Positions 21,966-31,061 of a stretch of DNA of 50,838 nt are shown in pieces. The translations under genes were made by a program, and so were the position numbers. This DNA comes from a virus. The stretch spans positions 1 to 50,838 of the IMG/VR virus record IMGVR_UViG_3300013117_000086. One strand, written 5' to 3'. The notes beneath the pieces were generated by a model that ran no database searches, was not told the DNA's origin, and was given only the letters and a program-made list of their open reading frames with translations. Position 1 is the stretch's first letter. Each line of letters starts with the position of its first letter.

Positions 21966-24173
21966 ATGGCAGAACAGGTAGGTACGTTAGAAGGTCGTAT
22001 AAGATTACGTACCGACAGGTTACGGGATGATACCCGGAGAGCTTCTGGGATGTTCCGGAACTTAAGTAATTCAGGTAGAATGTCTGCTAGAAATATGTCA
22101 GCAGGTTTTAAGGCTGCCTTAGTAGCTATCACAGTAGCTTTAGTTAAACTAGGTAAAGAACTTATAGAAATAGCGAGCGATGCCGAGGAAACTAGAAACA
22201 AGTTTCTTACTGCGTTTAAAGGTATAGAGGATAAGGCCTTAGCGACAGCGAGGACGCTAGCACAAGCTTATAAAATGTCTAAACTGGAAGCCGAAAAGCT
22301 TTTAGCAGGCACCGGAGATCTGCTAAAAGGTTTCGGTTTTTCTTCTGAATCAGCCTTGCAATTATCTTTTCATGTACAGGCTTTAGCCGCTGACCTTGCG
22401 AGTTACAATAATCTACAAGGTGGAACGGCTAGAGCTAGTGAGATACTTACTAAAGCACTATTAGGGGAAAGAGACTCATTAGTAGCTTTAGGTGTTAAAT
22501 TATCTGAAGCAGATGTAAAAGCTAAATTGTTAGAAATGGGTATGGATAAGTTAGAAGGTCAAGCACTATTAGCAGCGAAAGCCCAAGCTACTTATGCACT
22601 TGTTTTAGAACAAACTGGAGATGCACAAGGTGATATCGCCCGATCAGGTGAGTCTTACGCTAATCAGATGAAAGAATTTAAAGCTAATGTTAATGATTTA
22701 GCGGTGGCGTTAGGTAAAAATCTTTTACCTGTGGCAAATGCAGTAGTAAAAAGTTTTAACAATATGTTTCAGTTCTTTGAAGATAGACGAATAAACAGCT
22801 TACAGAGCAGGTTAGAAGCTTTAACGGAGCAACAAAGACGATGGAATCGTGAACTAATCGGATTTAAGCAGAAAGGTTTAGAACAATCGGTACAAATCGT
22901 TTTACGGAATTTAGACCGTGTAGGCACTGAATTAAAAGAAGTTCAGGATGAGTTAAAAGATGCTAAAAAAGATGCAGAGACTGTAGAGATAGAGCCTATA
23001 GAATTCGAGTTAGTAGCCAATGTGGATACCATAGTAAGTGATACGGAGGAATCTTTGAAAGATGCCTTCAAAGGATTTAGGCTAGAACCTGGTTTATTCG
23101 AAGGATTTAGAACAGGTTTCAAAGAGATCTTTGGTAAAACACCTGGCGAAGATATAGCGGAAGCTACTATAAGAGGTGTATCAGGTGCCGGAGGCGGTGG
23201 GTTCGCTGAAGCGGTAGGAGGTACTGAACCGTTGCGTGATTTCGTGCAGGTTGTAGAGCAGGTAAACGAAACTTCGCGTGATTTGGATTCTGAACTAAAA
23301 GAAGTCGAAGAATCTGCTAAAAAAGCTGCTGAAGCTAACTTCAGATACAGCGTGGCTACTTTCGGGGTAGAGGATGCTATAAAACAGTTTACTGGAGAAA
23401 TTATAAACAGTTTACCCTTCGTTTCCGAGTTCACTACAGGCATGAAAGCGGCTAGGGACCGAGAAGCAGAGAGAGTAACTAAATTAGCTTTAGGTGCTGG
23501 ATTAGGTGAAGAAGCTGCTGCAGAGAAAGGCGAAGAAGCTGCTAAATCACTGTCAGTGTTAAAAACCGTAGCCTCTGGAGCGGCCTCTGTTCTGTCCAAC
23601 ATGGTACAGAATTCTGTATCTTTCAGTAAGTTTATGGAGGATATATCACCTTCTTTAGAATCTATAACAGATATTATAGGTAACACCTTAACTCCAGTTT
23701 TCGGTATCTTAGAAATAACATTAGAAACATTCGCTCGTATCATAGGTTGGATAAATGACACCGTTTTAGTACCTGTAGGTAATATCTTCATAGACCTATT
23801 TAATGCAGTAGCGGATATCATAAAAACTATTACGTTCGGTGCAGTTAAAATAGGGAAATTAGACGCTTTCAGAACTACTGAAGAACTACGGGAACTTAGA
23901 GAAGAAACTAGCAAAACTACGGAAGCTATGTCAGGTTTAGGTAATATATCTGATGTAGGTCTAGCTGCTATCAGACAGTCTACTGTAACAGGTAGTTTAA
24001 GTAGTAGCCCTAGAAACAGGTTACCTGCAGGGGAACACCCTATGTTAGCTAAAAGAGGACCTAATCAGGTTATAGTACAAAATGTATCATTACCTAATGT
24101 ACAAAACGGAGATCAATTTGTTAATCAATTGTTGAATAGAAGTGTGAATAAATTTGGAGTATTAGGAGGTTAG
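21966..24173 (+). CDS. Tail tape measure protein
   Basis: 735 residues, the second-longest tail gene, in the standard place after the chaperones. The N-terminal part is helical and basic (DRLRDDTRRASGMFRNLS); hydrophobic segments occur near 40-60 (AALVAITVALVKLGKEL) and 570-640 (FARIIGWINDTVLVPVGN); the central part is alanine-rich with coiled coils. Its length sets the tail length and it is ejected with the DNA. There is no lytic transglycosylase or peptidase domain that I recognise. Strong GGGAGG site before ATG 21966. Confidence 0.85.
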   Translation: MAEQVGTLEGRIRLRTDRLRDDTRRASGMFRNLSNSGRMSARNMSAGFKAALVAITVALVKLGKELIEIASDAEETRNKFLTAFKGIEDKALATARTLAQAYKMSKLEAEKLLAGTGDLLKGFGFSSESALQLSFHVQALAADLASYNNLQGGTARASEILTKALLGERDSLVALGVKLSEADVKAKLLEMGMDKLEGQALLAAKAQATYALVLEQTGDAQGDIARSGESYANQMKEFKANVNDLAVALGKNLLPVANAVVKSFNNMFQFFEDRRINSLQSRLEALTEQQRRWNRELIGFKQKGLEQSVQIVLRNLDRVGTELKEVQDELKDAKKDAETVEIEPIEFELVANVDTIVSDTEESLKDAFKGFRLEPGLFEGFRTGFKEIFGKTPGEDIAEATIRGVSGAGGGGFAEAVGGTEPLRDFVQVVEQVNETSRDLDSELKEVEESAKKAAEANFRYSVATFGVEDAIKQFTGEIINSLPFVSEFTTGMKAARDREAERVTKLALGAGLGEEAAAEKGEEAAKSLSVLKTVASGAASVLSNMVQNSVSFSKFMEDISPSLESITDIIGNTLTPVFGILEITLETFARIIGWINDTVLVPVGNIFIDLFNAVADIIKTITFGAVKIGKLDAFRTTEELRELREETSKTTEAMSGLGNISDVGLAAIRQSTVTGSLSSSPRNRLPAGEHPMLAKRGPNQVIVQNVSLPNVQNGDQFVNQLLNRSVNKFGVLGG

Positions 24174-24175
24174 AA

Positions 24176-24535
24176 ATGTCAGCTTTAGGTTATATTATAA
24201 GATCGTATGATCAGGAAAAACTGTATTTAACGGGTAAATTTACGACTGATGTTACAGACGTAGTACCTAATGTCGCCAGAACGGCCGGTAGAGTAGCTAG
24301 GAGGTCTGTTATAGACGGATCACCTACTATACATGTACTTGAATTTAGGCCGAGAGAAATTAAAGATTTTAAAAGAATCTATAATTACTTAAAATCTAAA
24401 GCCTGGGGTCCTGAGGAAATTTTCCTAGAATTCTATAACGGGGTAAGAACCTATTATCCTTTAATAGAGAGTGATCAGAATTTAGGCGGACTAGAAAATA
24501 GACAGAACTATAGATTAGTTTTAGAGGAGGTGTAA
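24176..24535 (+). CDS. Minor tail protein (119 aa), function unknown
   Basis: Compact protein following the tape measure, where distal tail components normally start. The segment HVLEFRPREIKDFKRIYNYLK and the C-terminal ENRQNYRLVLEEV suggest a small alpha/beta tail protein. No family recognised. Strong AGGAGG site; stop and next start are nearly adjacent. Confidence 0.6.
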   Translation: MSALGYIIRSYDQEKLYLTGKFTTDVTDVVPNVARTAGRVARRSVIDGSPTIHVLEFRPREIKDFKRIYNYLKSKAWGPEEIFLEFYNGVRTYYPLIESDQNLGGLENRQNYRLVLEEV

Positions 24536-24536
24536 A

Positions 24537-25367
24537 GTGGGCAGACAAAAAGTGAACTGGTCAGCTAATGACAAAATTTTAATAGATGCTAGAGCAGATT
24601 TGTATGATATATTAACTGAACTTGGCGTTCAAGAAACCGGGGACGTATCTTTTGTTACTACGTCTGGTGCAGCTAACAGTTTAGTTAGAACCGGAGCCTC
24701 TGGCGAACTAGTGTTATTAGGCGCTAGTGTATCTAGGTATGCAGGTAACGCTGGCCAGGTATTTTTATCCAGACAGAGCGACGGTCTAAAAAATATAGGT
24801 ATACGATGTAAAGCAGCGGAAAATACCCTAGACTTCGTTAATCAGAGTGGTGGAGGTTCTTTTACTTGGGGGGACGGAACTACTGATATAATGAGCTTAA
24901 ACGGGTTAAACGGTAACCTAGGCATAAACGGCGGGCTTACCGCAGGCGGAGATTCTTTGATCAAAGTTACATCATCTAGTGCTTTTAAAGTGCAGAATGG
25001 CGCAGGCATTGACATTTTAAAAGTAGATACTACTAACGAGTTAATAAAGTTTAATAGAAAAACCGCTAGCAGCGACTTAACAGAGTTAACAATTTTTGCG
25101 GGATCTATAGATATAACCGGAGACTGGCATGTTATAGATACTCAAGATAATCTCGCCACTGATGAACTAGATACAATCAATGGCGGAGTTAATGGTCAGA
25201 CTTTATACTTAACTCAGGTGTCACCTTCAAGAGTGACCACTTTTAAGAGTGGCACTGGAAACATGATACTTTCTGGAGGATCTGATTACACTCCTTCTGT
25301 AGAAAAAGAAATATTAACACTTAAATTCACTGGCTCAAACTGGTACGAAGTTAGTAGAGGAGTTTAA
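24537..25367 (+). CDS. Tail fibre-like protein (276 aa, GTG start)
   Basis: Glycine- and serine-rich, repetitive beta structure (LNGLNGNLGINGGLTAGGDS) with a final compact domain ending TLKFTGSNWYEVSRGV, typical of trimeric phage fibres. The N-terminal 30 residues (SANDKILIDARADLYDIL) may attach to the tail. GTG 24537 follows AGGAGGTGTAAA. It may be a short side fibre; the receptor is unknown. Confidence 0.65.
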   Translation: MGRQKVNWSANDKILIDARADLYDILTELGVQETGDVSFVTTSGAANSLVRTGASGELVLLGASVSRYAGNAGQVFLSRQSDGLKNIGIRCKAAENTLDFVNQSGGGSFTWGDGTTDIMSLNGLNGNLGINGGLTAGGDSLIKVTSSSAFKVQNGAGIDILKVDTTNELIKFNRKTASSDLTELTIFAGSIDITGDWHVIDTQDNLATDELDTINGGVNGQTLYLTQVSPSRVTTFKSGTGNMILSGGSDYTPSVEKEILTLKFTGSNWYEVSRGV

Positions 25368-25384
25368 AACTAAAGGAGGGTATA

Positions 25385-25654
25385 ATGGGTTTAAAGTTAA
25401 AAGATAAAGATGTTTTTATGCAGGACATAGAATATTGGAAGATAGATTATTTCGAATACGTAAAAGGAAAACTTAGAATCAAACTGGATGGTTATAAAAA
25501 TAGAAAGTCTAGTATAGAAGGCGCAGAACCTAGCGATAAAGAGATTATAACTATCGCTTACGATAAAACTTCTGTAAGTTTTAAACAATTGTATAAAGCT
25601 GTTAAAAAGATAACTAAATTCACTACGGCAGAAGATGTAATAGAAGAAAAATGA
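25385..25654 (+). CDS. Hypothetical small tail-region protein (89 aa)
   Basis: Basic, mixed alpha/beta protein (FEYVKGKLRIKLDGYKNRKS) with no recognised domain, between two fibre-like genes. AAAGGAGGG precedes ATG 25385. It could be a fibre chaperone or small tail component; this is inference from location only. Confidence 0.6.
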   Translation: MGLKLKDKDVFMQDIEYWKIDYFEYVKGKLRIKLDGYKNRKSSIEGAEPSDKEIITIAYDKTSVSFKQLYKAVKKITKFTTAEDVIEEK

Positions 25655-25664
25655 GGGGGCCGGT

Positions 25665-28600
25665 ATGCTATTTGATAAATATGAACAAAGGGTCCATCAG
25701 ACGCGGTTAATAGTATACCGCGCTGATGGAACACTGGTTGAAATCACTGAATTTGTAAAAAACTGGTCAGTGGATTTAGGTAACACCGCAGGTTTAGGTA
25801 ATACAGGGGCTGACGGAGTAGTACAGCAGCTAAATTTAGTTTTATATAATGATATTTACAATAGTTTAGCTCCTAAGGTTAAAAAAGGTGTCTTAGTTCC
25901 TGAAATGATTAGTTTTACAGGTGACGGCGGAAGCTCTTACCCTAATTATAAAACTGACATACTACCTAGAACAGTAGCTTTACAGGATATATATAAAACA
26001 GTAGCTTTTAATAGTTACTCTACTTTTTCTGATTTTTCAACCTTCGGTGAAGTTTTAGCAGAGGCTACGAACGACGCAGATTTTGATATAAGATTAAGCT
26101 CAGATAAATCTAACTTTTTAACTAGTAGACCTATCGATACAAGAGATACCGTTTTAGTGGGTTATTCGAGATGGGATATCACTCAGCTTAATAGTTGGAA
26201 CTGGCATAATGGAGTTTACGAACCATTGTTAAAAGATGATGCTAAGATAGAATTTTATCTTAGTGTAGAGAATATAGGCGAAGATACTCAACTTATAGTT
26301 AGTGACGGTAGTTTACGTTACTCAGTGACGACTAGTGATAGTATTTTACCTAGAACTCCTGCAGTTATAGAGCATATAGCGGTAGATCCTTTAGAAAATA
26401 ACACACATTTTCCGGATGTTTTATATGATGTAGATACTAATGAATGGGTTTTCACTTCTAACATAGACCCTGGAGAGAGCTACCTGATAGGTTTTTCCTC
26501 TTTTACTCAAGAACCTGAGTTACTTTTTTCAGGTTATTTAGGTGATGATATAAACTTATCTACTGATAACTTAGAAATAAGTATATCGTGCAGAGACAAG
26601 AGTAAAATATTGATGGAAACATATTTAGAGGGTGATGACTATGCTTTAAGAAGTTACCCTTCTGCTGATATAAACGTAGTTACTTTCATACAAAATAGTT
26701 TAGATGATACCTTAGGTACAGGTCTAGTGGTTTTCAAAAACCCTGACGGAATATCTTATGATATAAAGTTAGCTGCTGATATCTACATAGGTAGATCACT
26801 TCATGATATGATACAGCAGCAGATAAGTCTTAAAGGAGACTGGGCGGGTTACGAATACAATGAGACTACAAATGATTTTGAACTAACCGGTAGAATTATC
26901 CCCCGAGATAACACAGACACATCTTTTGAGATAGATTATTCTACTGACATGTATCTTATGAGTCAAAAGTATTCTTCTCTGACTAAGTACAATGTTATAA
27001 ATGTTTTGTATTACGAAGATAATGGAACAGGTGAAGCAGAATTAAAAAGAGTAAAATATCCGGAAGATACTTCGGGTATAGTAGGAAGAATTAGGCCCGG
27101 GGTCGTACCAGCTGAGGAGACTATGGGTATAAATACCCCTGAGTTAGCTCTAGATATGGCACAAAAAATATGGAAAGATCTACAGAGGGTGAAAGACGGT
27201 ACAAAAGTAGTGACGCCTTTGTTTTTTAAAAACCCGGATACAGGTGATAGATTAAGACTGTTTGATAGGTTTACTATTAATAATCCTTATATAACTGACG
27301 GAGCTGAATTTTATTCAATTAATTCTATCCGGTATTCTGGTAACAATGAGACTTTGGAATTTAACACTGAAATAGGGGCTGACGTAGATTCAGTAGTAGG
27401 AGGGATCTATAAATGGCAAGGTTCAGTTATAAGGCCAGGATCTTACAGACAAATAACAGCCCGGAAATTAAATAATATACAGAGGTTACCGAAAGTAACT
27501 AATCTTACAGTTACTTCTACAGGTTTAACAGCTCAGAATCTAGCCCCTAGGGCCTTCGCTGTACTTGAGTGGGAAAGACCTGACGGTGAATATCCATACG
27601 AGTATGGTTTAGAGGTCACAGAGACCTCTGATACGGAATATGCAGATGCTGAGTACTACAGCGTGAAGGCTAAAACGGTTTCTGGTGCTGAAGTTAGTAA
27701 TAGAAAAGTAATTTTAGACCCTCAAAAAAGTTACATATGGCAGGTAACCGCTATTAGTATAGAAAATCTAAAAGGGGAGGTGAGCGATGAAGGCACAATC
27801 AGTCAAATTGGTGATAGTACTATACCTGACCCTCCTAGTAGCCTGTCAGTAATAGGCCTGAATGAAAGTTTACAAGTAGACTTCGATCCTGGGCCAGACG
27901 CAGACATATTAGGTTACGTAATATATGCTAGAAAAGATAATCCGCCTGTGCCAGATAGCTCTTTTGGCGCAAAAGATGGTACGTATGACAAAAGAAAGCA
28001 AACGGGGTCTTTAACTACGGTCTTATCAGGCCTAGGTACAGATCCTGGGGTTTACTATGTAGGGGTGTCTAGCTACGATACTAGTGGAAATGAAAGTATA
28101 ATGACCTCTGCGGTTAGTATAGAGATATCACCAAAGTTAGTTTTAAGAACGCAGCAGCAGGTAGATAGCTGGTTAGCAGAAGTAGTAAGTGCTACCGCAG
28201 TAATTCCTGATTATGAAACAGCACACGTTTGGGCTGGAGATTATAATCTAGGATCTGCTGTCAGTAAACTGGATAACCCTATAAATATATCTAAAAAGAA
28301 GTTCAGACTGATAGGTATCGGGGATGTAAAATTTAACGTTTACAGCGAAAAAGCTGACTTAATAGTGATGAATTCTAATGATTTTATACTTGACAATATA
28401 GATGTAGATATGATAGATGTAGATGAACCTGTAATAAACGTAGTAACTGTCAAGGGTTATGATTCTTCCGTAGGACGTTACGAAATAAGAAACTGTAATA
28501 TCTTTGGTACTAATAAACCTACAACCTTGTTTTCTCATGGCATAGACCCAGTGGATCTGACTAACAAAGATGTTAGAATAAAGAACTGTTATATTGACGG

Positions 28601-29315
28601 ATCTGATGCAGCTGTATATATCTATAATACTTTTCGAAAAATAGTTATAGACAATTTGGATATAAATATGTATTCTAGTAAGTACATATCTATGCAATTT
28701 TTTGCGGCTAAATCTAAAAATCTAGATATAAAGAACTGTAGATTAACTAATGGGTATATCTGGATTAATGGCGCTGATAATACTCGTATAAACAATAACG
28801 ATTTCGTTTATAATACAGACATATCCACCCTGTTTACAGAACTTATAAGAGTAGTCGGAGCAGATGTATTAGACAATTTCGAGGCTAGCGGTAATACCAT
28901 TAGCTATGATCCAGGATCTATAACCAATGGATTAACGTTTATTAGTCCGTTCCAAGTAGGTACAGCAGTGACTATCACCAATAATAAGGTGAAAGGTTTG
29001 ATTTTATCTAGTTACAATATTATAGAAAGATGGACGTATGATTCATTGTTAGGCGGGTCTGACGTAATAACCGTAGCAGGTACCACTGTAACTGGTGTAG
29101 GTACTACATTCTTAGCTACTTATAACATAGGAGATACTGTATTACTTACCACAGGTGGTGTAGCTCCTTACGCTACTAGGAAGGTTAGAAACATATTAAG
29201 TAATACTAATATAGAATTAGATTTCGCAGTTACTATAGCAGCTACTACAATGATATCTTTCAGCCCTGAATTGACAGTTAACAATAATTCAGTATCTAAG
29301 TATCAGGAGAACTAA
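25665..29315 (+). CDS. Large tail tip/spike protein with FN3 and beta-helix domains
   Basis: 1216 residues. Residues about 1-600 look like a tail-associated baseplate-hub type protein (early DGTLVEITEFVKNW; later DRLRLFDRFTINNPYI). Two fibronectin type III domains follow (about 605-710, beginning PKVTNLTVTS, and 720-815, beginning PDPPSSLSVIGLNESL). About 880-1120 is a right-handed parallel beta helix (turns such as RYEIRNCNIFG, VRIKNCYIDGSDAAVYIYN, LDIKNCRLTNGYIWI), and the last domain has GTTVTGVGTTF. Such helices often bind or cleave surface polysaccharide, so this is the prime host-recognition candidate. Whether it is enzymatic cannot be read from the sequence. Confidence 0.85.
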   Translation: MLFDKYEQRVHQTRLIVYRADGTLVEITEFVKNWSVDLGNTAGLGNTGADGVVQQLNLVLYNDIYNSLAPKVKKGVLVPEMISFTGDGGSSYPNYKTDILPRTVALQDIYKTVAFNSYSTFSDFSTFGEVLAEATNDADFDIRLSSDKSNFLTSRPIDTRDTVLVGYSRWDITQLNSWNWHNGVYEPLLKDDAKIEFYLSVENIGEDTQLIVSDGSLRYSVTTSDSILPRTPAVIEHIAVDPLENNTHFPDVLYDVDTNEWVFTSNIDPGESYLIGFSSFTQEPELLFSGYLGDDINLSTDNLEISISCRDKSKILMETYLEGDDYALRSYPSADINVVTFIQNSLDDTLGTGLVVFKNPDGISYDIKLAADIYIGRSLHDMIQQQISLKGDWAGYEYNETTNDFELTGRIIPRDNTDTSFEIDYSTDMYLMSQKYSSLTKYNVINVLYYEDNGTGEAELKRVKYPEDTSGIVGRIRPGVVPAEETMGINTPELALDMAQKIWKDLQRVKDGTKVVTPLFFKNPDTGDRLRLFDRFTINNPYITDGAEFYSINSIRYSGNNETLEFNTEIGADVDSVVGGIYKWQGSVIRPGSYRQITARKLNNIQRLPKVTNLTVTSTGLTAQNLAPRAFAVLEWERPDGEYPYEYGLEVTETSDTEYADAEYYSVKAKTVSGAEVSNRKVILDPQKSYIWQVTAISIENLKGEVSDEGTISQIGDSTIPDPPSSLSVIGLNESLQVDFDPGPDADILGYVIYARKDNPPVPDSSFGAKDGTYDKRKQTGSLTTVLSGLGTDPGVYYVGVSSYDTSGNESIMTSAVSIEISPKLVLRTQQQVDSWLAEVVSATAVIPDYETAHVWAGDYNLGSAVSKLDNPINISKKKFRLIGIGDVKFNVYSEKADLIVMNSNDFILDNIDVDMIDVDEPVINVVTVKGYDSSVGRYEIRNCNIFGTNKPTTLFSHGIDPVDLTNKDVRIKNCYIDGSDAAVYIYNTFRKIVIDNLDINMYSSKYISMQFFAAKSKNLDIKNCRLTNGYIWINGADNTRINNNDFVYNTDISTLFTELIRVVGADVLDNFEASGNTISYDPGSITNGLTFISPFQVGTAVTITNNKVKGLILSSYNIIERWTYDSLLGGSDVITVAGTTVTGVGTTFLATYNIGDTVLLTTGGVAPYATRKVRNILSNTNIELDFAVTIAATTMISFSPELTVNNNSVSKYQEN

Positions 29316-29330
29316 AGGGGTGATGAACAT

Positions 29331-29867
29331 ATGAATGCGGAAATGATGCAAGCCCCTTTAGGTGCTTTAGGGATTTTTGCAGTAATGACTATAATAAAGC
29401 AATTGTTTGATTATTTTAAAAAGGATAAGGCATCTGACAATGCTATACTAGAGAAGGTGCTAGACGAAATATCTAAAAGCAATAAAAGCGAAAGTAAGTT
29501 AGTAGGTGAGCTGATGCGATCTAATGTAAACAATGTGAACGCTTTGTCCAGTAAGATAGACAAACTGGTGGGGACTATACAAGAAAATAACGTAGTTTTG
29601 GCCCAAATGGTGGTTAAAGAAGATCAAACTAAAACACTGCTAATGCAGGGTTTTGCTGATACTAAATCCAGCTTATTACATATTACAGAAAAATGGGATA
29701 AAAACATTTCAAAAATACATGACAGGTTAGATAATGTAGCTGAGAAAGACCGCTTCGATCAGGTTATTGAAAATATACAGTATATTAAGGTGGCTATGGA
29801 AGAATGCCGGGCTAACTCATTAGATAAAGTTAGTCAGGAGGATATAGACAGAATCGTTAAGGGTTAA
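29331..29867 (+). CDS. Membrane-anchored coiled-coil protein (possible holin-like)
   Basis: One N-terminal membrane segment (LGALGIFAVMTIIKQLFDYF, about 10-30) followed by about 140 residues of charged coiled coil. It stands directly before the lysozyme gene, which suggests a lysis role, for example a single-pass holin (BhlA-like) or inner-membrane spanin-like component. I see no second membrane segment or lipobox. The function is therefore uncertain. Confidence 0.6.
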   Translation: MNAEMMQAPLGALGIFAVMTIIKQLFDYFKKDKASDNAILEKVLDEISKSNKSESKLVGELMRSNVNNVNALSSKIDKLVGTIQENNVVLAQMVVKEDQTKTLLMQGFADTKSSLLHITEKWDKNISKIHDRLDNVAEKDRFDQVIENIQYIKVAMEECRANSLDKVSQEDIDRIVKG

Positions 29868-29881
29868 TAAGGGGGTTTCAT

Positions 29882-30481
29882 ATGTCATTCGAATTGGCTT
29901 TTCAGAAAACTATTATGGAGCATGAGGGCGGCTCTAAAGTAACAGATTATAAATACGACGGTCACATAACTAAGTATGGAATAACTCAATACTTGTTAGA
30001 TAGTTATAAAATAAATAGATCTGTAAAAGATTTTACAAAACATGACGCTAAAAATTTTTATAAGGAATTTTTCTGGACTAAACTTAGATGTTATCGAATA
30101 ATAAATTTTAACATAGCTTACTCCTTGTTTGACTTCGCGGTTAACCAAGGTCACAAAACAGCTGTGAAAAGAATTCAAGAATCTGTTAACGAGTTTAAGA
30201 AAAGAAATGTATTAAAAGTAGACGGCATTATAGGTCACAATACTGAAAAAGCTATAAACGATATAATAGATTATACTGGATTTTGTAAAATATATTCTAA
30301 ATATAAGTTATATGAATACAATAAAGATTTAACTAATAGATTACTTAACAAAATAGATTCTATTATGTCTAATGACTTATTAAATAATAATGAAAAACAG
30401 GTTATGCTAGAAAAAAACACTAAAAAATGGTTTAATATACACATAGGTTGGATAAACAGGACCTACGACACTATATGCTGA
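29882..30481 (+). CDS. Endolysin, GH108-type N-acetylmuramidase
   Basis: Cuts peptidoglycan at the end of infection. The catalytic glutamate is in IMEHEGGS (E15), followed by the family pattern YDGHITKYGITQYLL and later FDFAVNQGHKTAVKRIQ. The C-terminal half holds a peptidoglycan-binding-like stretch (VLKVDGIIGHNTEKAIND). The 199-residue length is typical. No signal peptide is visible, so it probably needs a holin for export. Strong GGGGG-rich ribosome site. GH108 enzymes occur mostly in phages of Gram-negative hosts. Confidence 0.88.
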   Translation: MSFELAFQKTIMEHEGGSKVTDYKYDGHITKYGITQYLLDSYKINRSVKDFTKHDAKNFYKEFFWTKLRCYRIINFNIAYSLFDFAVNQGHKTAVKRIQESVNEFKKRNVLKVDGIIGHNTEKAINDIIDYTGFCKIYSKYKLYEYNKDLTNRLLNKIDSIMSNDLLNNNEKQVMLEKNTKKWFNIHIGWINRTYDTIC

Positions 30482-30495
30482 AAGGAGGAATTGAA

Positions 30496-30714
30496 ATGAA
30501 ATTTAAAAAATTATTAAAAGGTGCCAGTACTGTATGGGAATTATCCAGAACTACTCTAGATAAAAAGAAAATAGTATCCTATGTAAAAGGAGTAAACCCT
30601 TTGTATGTACCTTTTGTGGAAAAGATTTTGAACGATGTAGATGAAAACAGCGACGGTAAATTGTCAATGATAGAAATAGCCAAATATTTAGTAGAAAAAT
30701 TTAAAAAAGACTAG
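30496..30714 (+). CDS. Micro-protein with an EF-hand calcium-binding loop (72 aa)
   Basis: Begins at ATG 30496, 7 nt after AGGAGG; the longer frame from 30448 lies inside the endolysin gene. The basic N-terminus is followed by a segment (KGVNPLYVPFVEKIL), and near the C-terminus the 12-residue loop DENSDGKLSMIE fits the canonical EF-hand pattern: ligands at positions 1, 3, 5 and 9, Gly at 6, a hydrophobic residue at 8 and Glu at 12. Flanking helices are present (EKILNDV before, IAKYLVEKF after). Position after the endolysin suggests a role in lysis control or a structural component. Calcium binding is predicted only. Confidence 0.7.
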   Translation: MKFKKLLKGASTVWELSRTTLDKKKIVSYVKGVNPLYVPFVEKILNDVDENSDGKLSMIEIAKYLVEKFKKD

Positions 30715-30727
30715 GAGGTTTTTCAAT

Positions 30728-31009
30728 ATGAGAGAATTTGACGTGTACGACCAGGGGGTTAACACTGATGATCCAGCCCCTTTAGATTATTCAGCTGTAA
30801 AAAAGAATCTAAAAAAACTATCTCTACAAAATTTTTCTAGTGATAAAACGTTCACAGTAGAGATAGTTTGCCATAACGGTGCTACTTTTACATGGAAGTG
30901 TACTGAGTCAGCAGGGTTAAATAGTAGAACTTACCCGGATATAGCTACTTTAACTATAAACAATAGTGGTGGTGCTGAGTATGGGTTCATACTAGAAGAA
31001 TTAATTTAG
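30728..31009 (+). CDS. Hypothetical beta-rich protein (93 aa)
   Basis: Unrecognised. After an acidic, proline-containing N-terminus it looks like a small beta sandwich (TFTVEIVCHNGATFTWKC...YPDIATLTINNSGGAEYGF). AGGAGG precedes ATG 30728. Position between lysis and fibre genes suggests a virion or tail accessory protein. A hairpin follows the gene. Confidence 0.6.
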   Translation: MREFDVYDQGVNTDDPAPLDYSAVKKNLKKLSLQNFSSDKTFTVEIVCHNGATFTWKCTESAGLNSRTYPDIATLTINNSGGAEYGFILEELI

Positions 31010-31013
31010 CACT

Positions 31014-31039
31014 ATAGAGCGTAGAAATTTACGCTCTAT
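31014..31039 (+). terminator. Stem-loop between small protein and tail fibre genes
   Basis: Perfect 10-bp stem ATAGAGCGTA / TACGCTCTAT with loop GAAATT, followed by TTCAATT. The U-run is poor, so partial termination or mRNA processing is more likely than a full stop. It lies in the only sizeable gap in this part of the operon. Confidence 0.55.
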
Positions 31040-31061
31040 TTCAATTAAAAAGGAGGTTTTT

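Noticed and set aside
22943-23914. Long antisense frame (323 codons) inside the tape measure gene
   Set aside because: Serine-rich shadow of the alanine/glutamate-rich coding strand; no ribosome site, and the tape measure is convincing.
28359-28697. Antisense tyrosine/isoleucine-rich frame in the beta-helix gene
   Set aside because: Composition follows the repetitive sense strand; no start signals.
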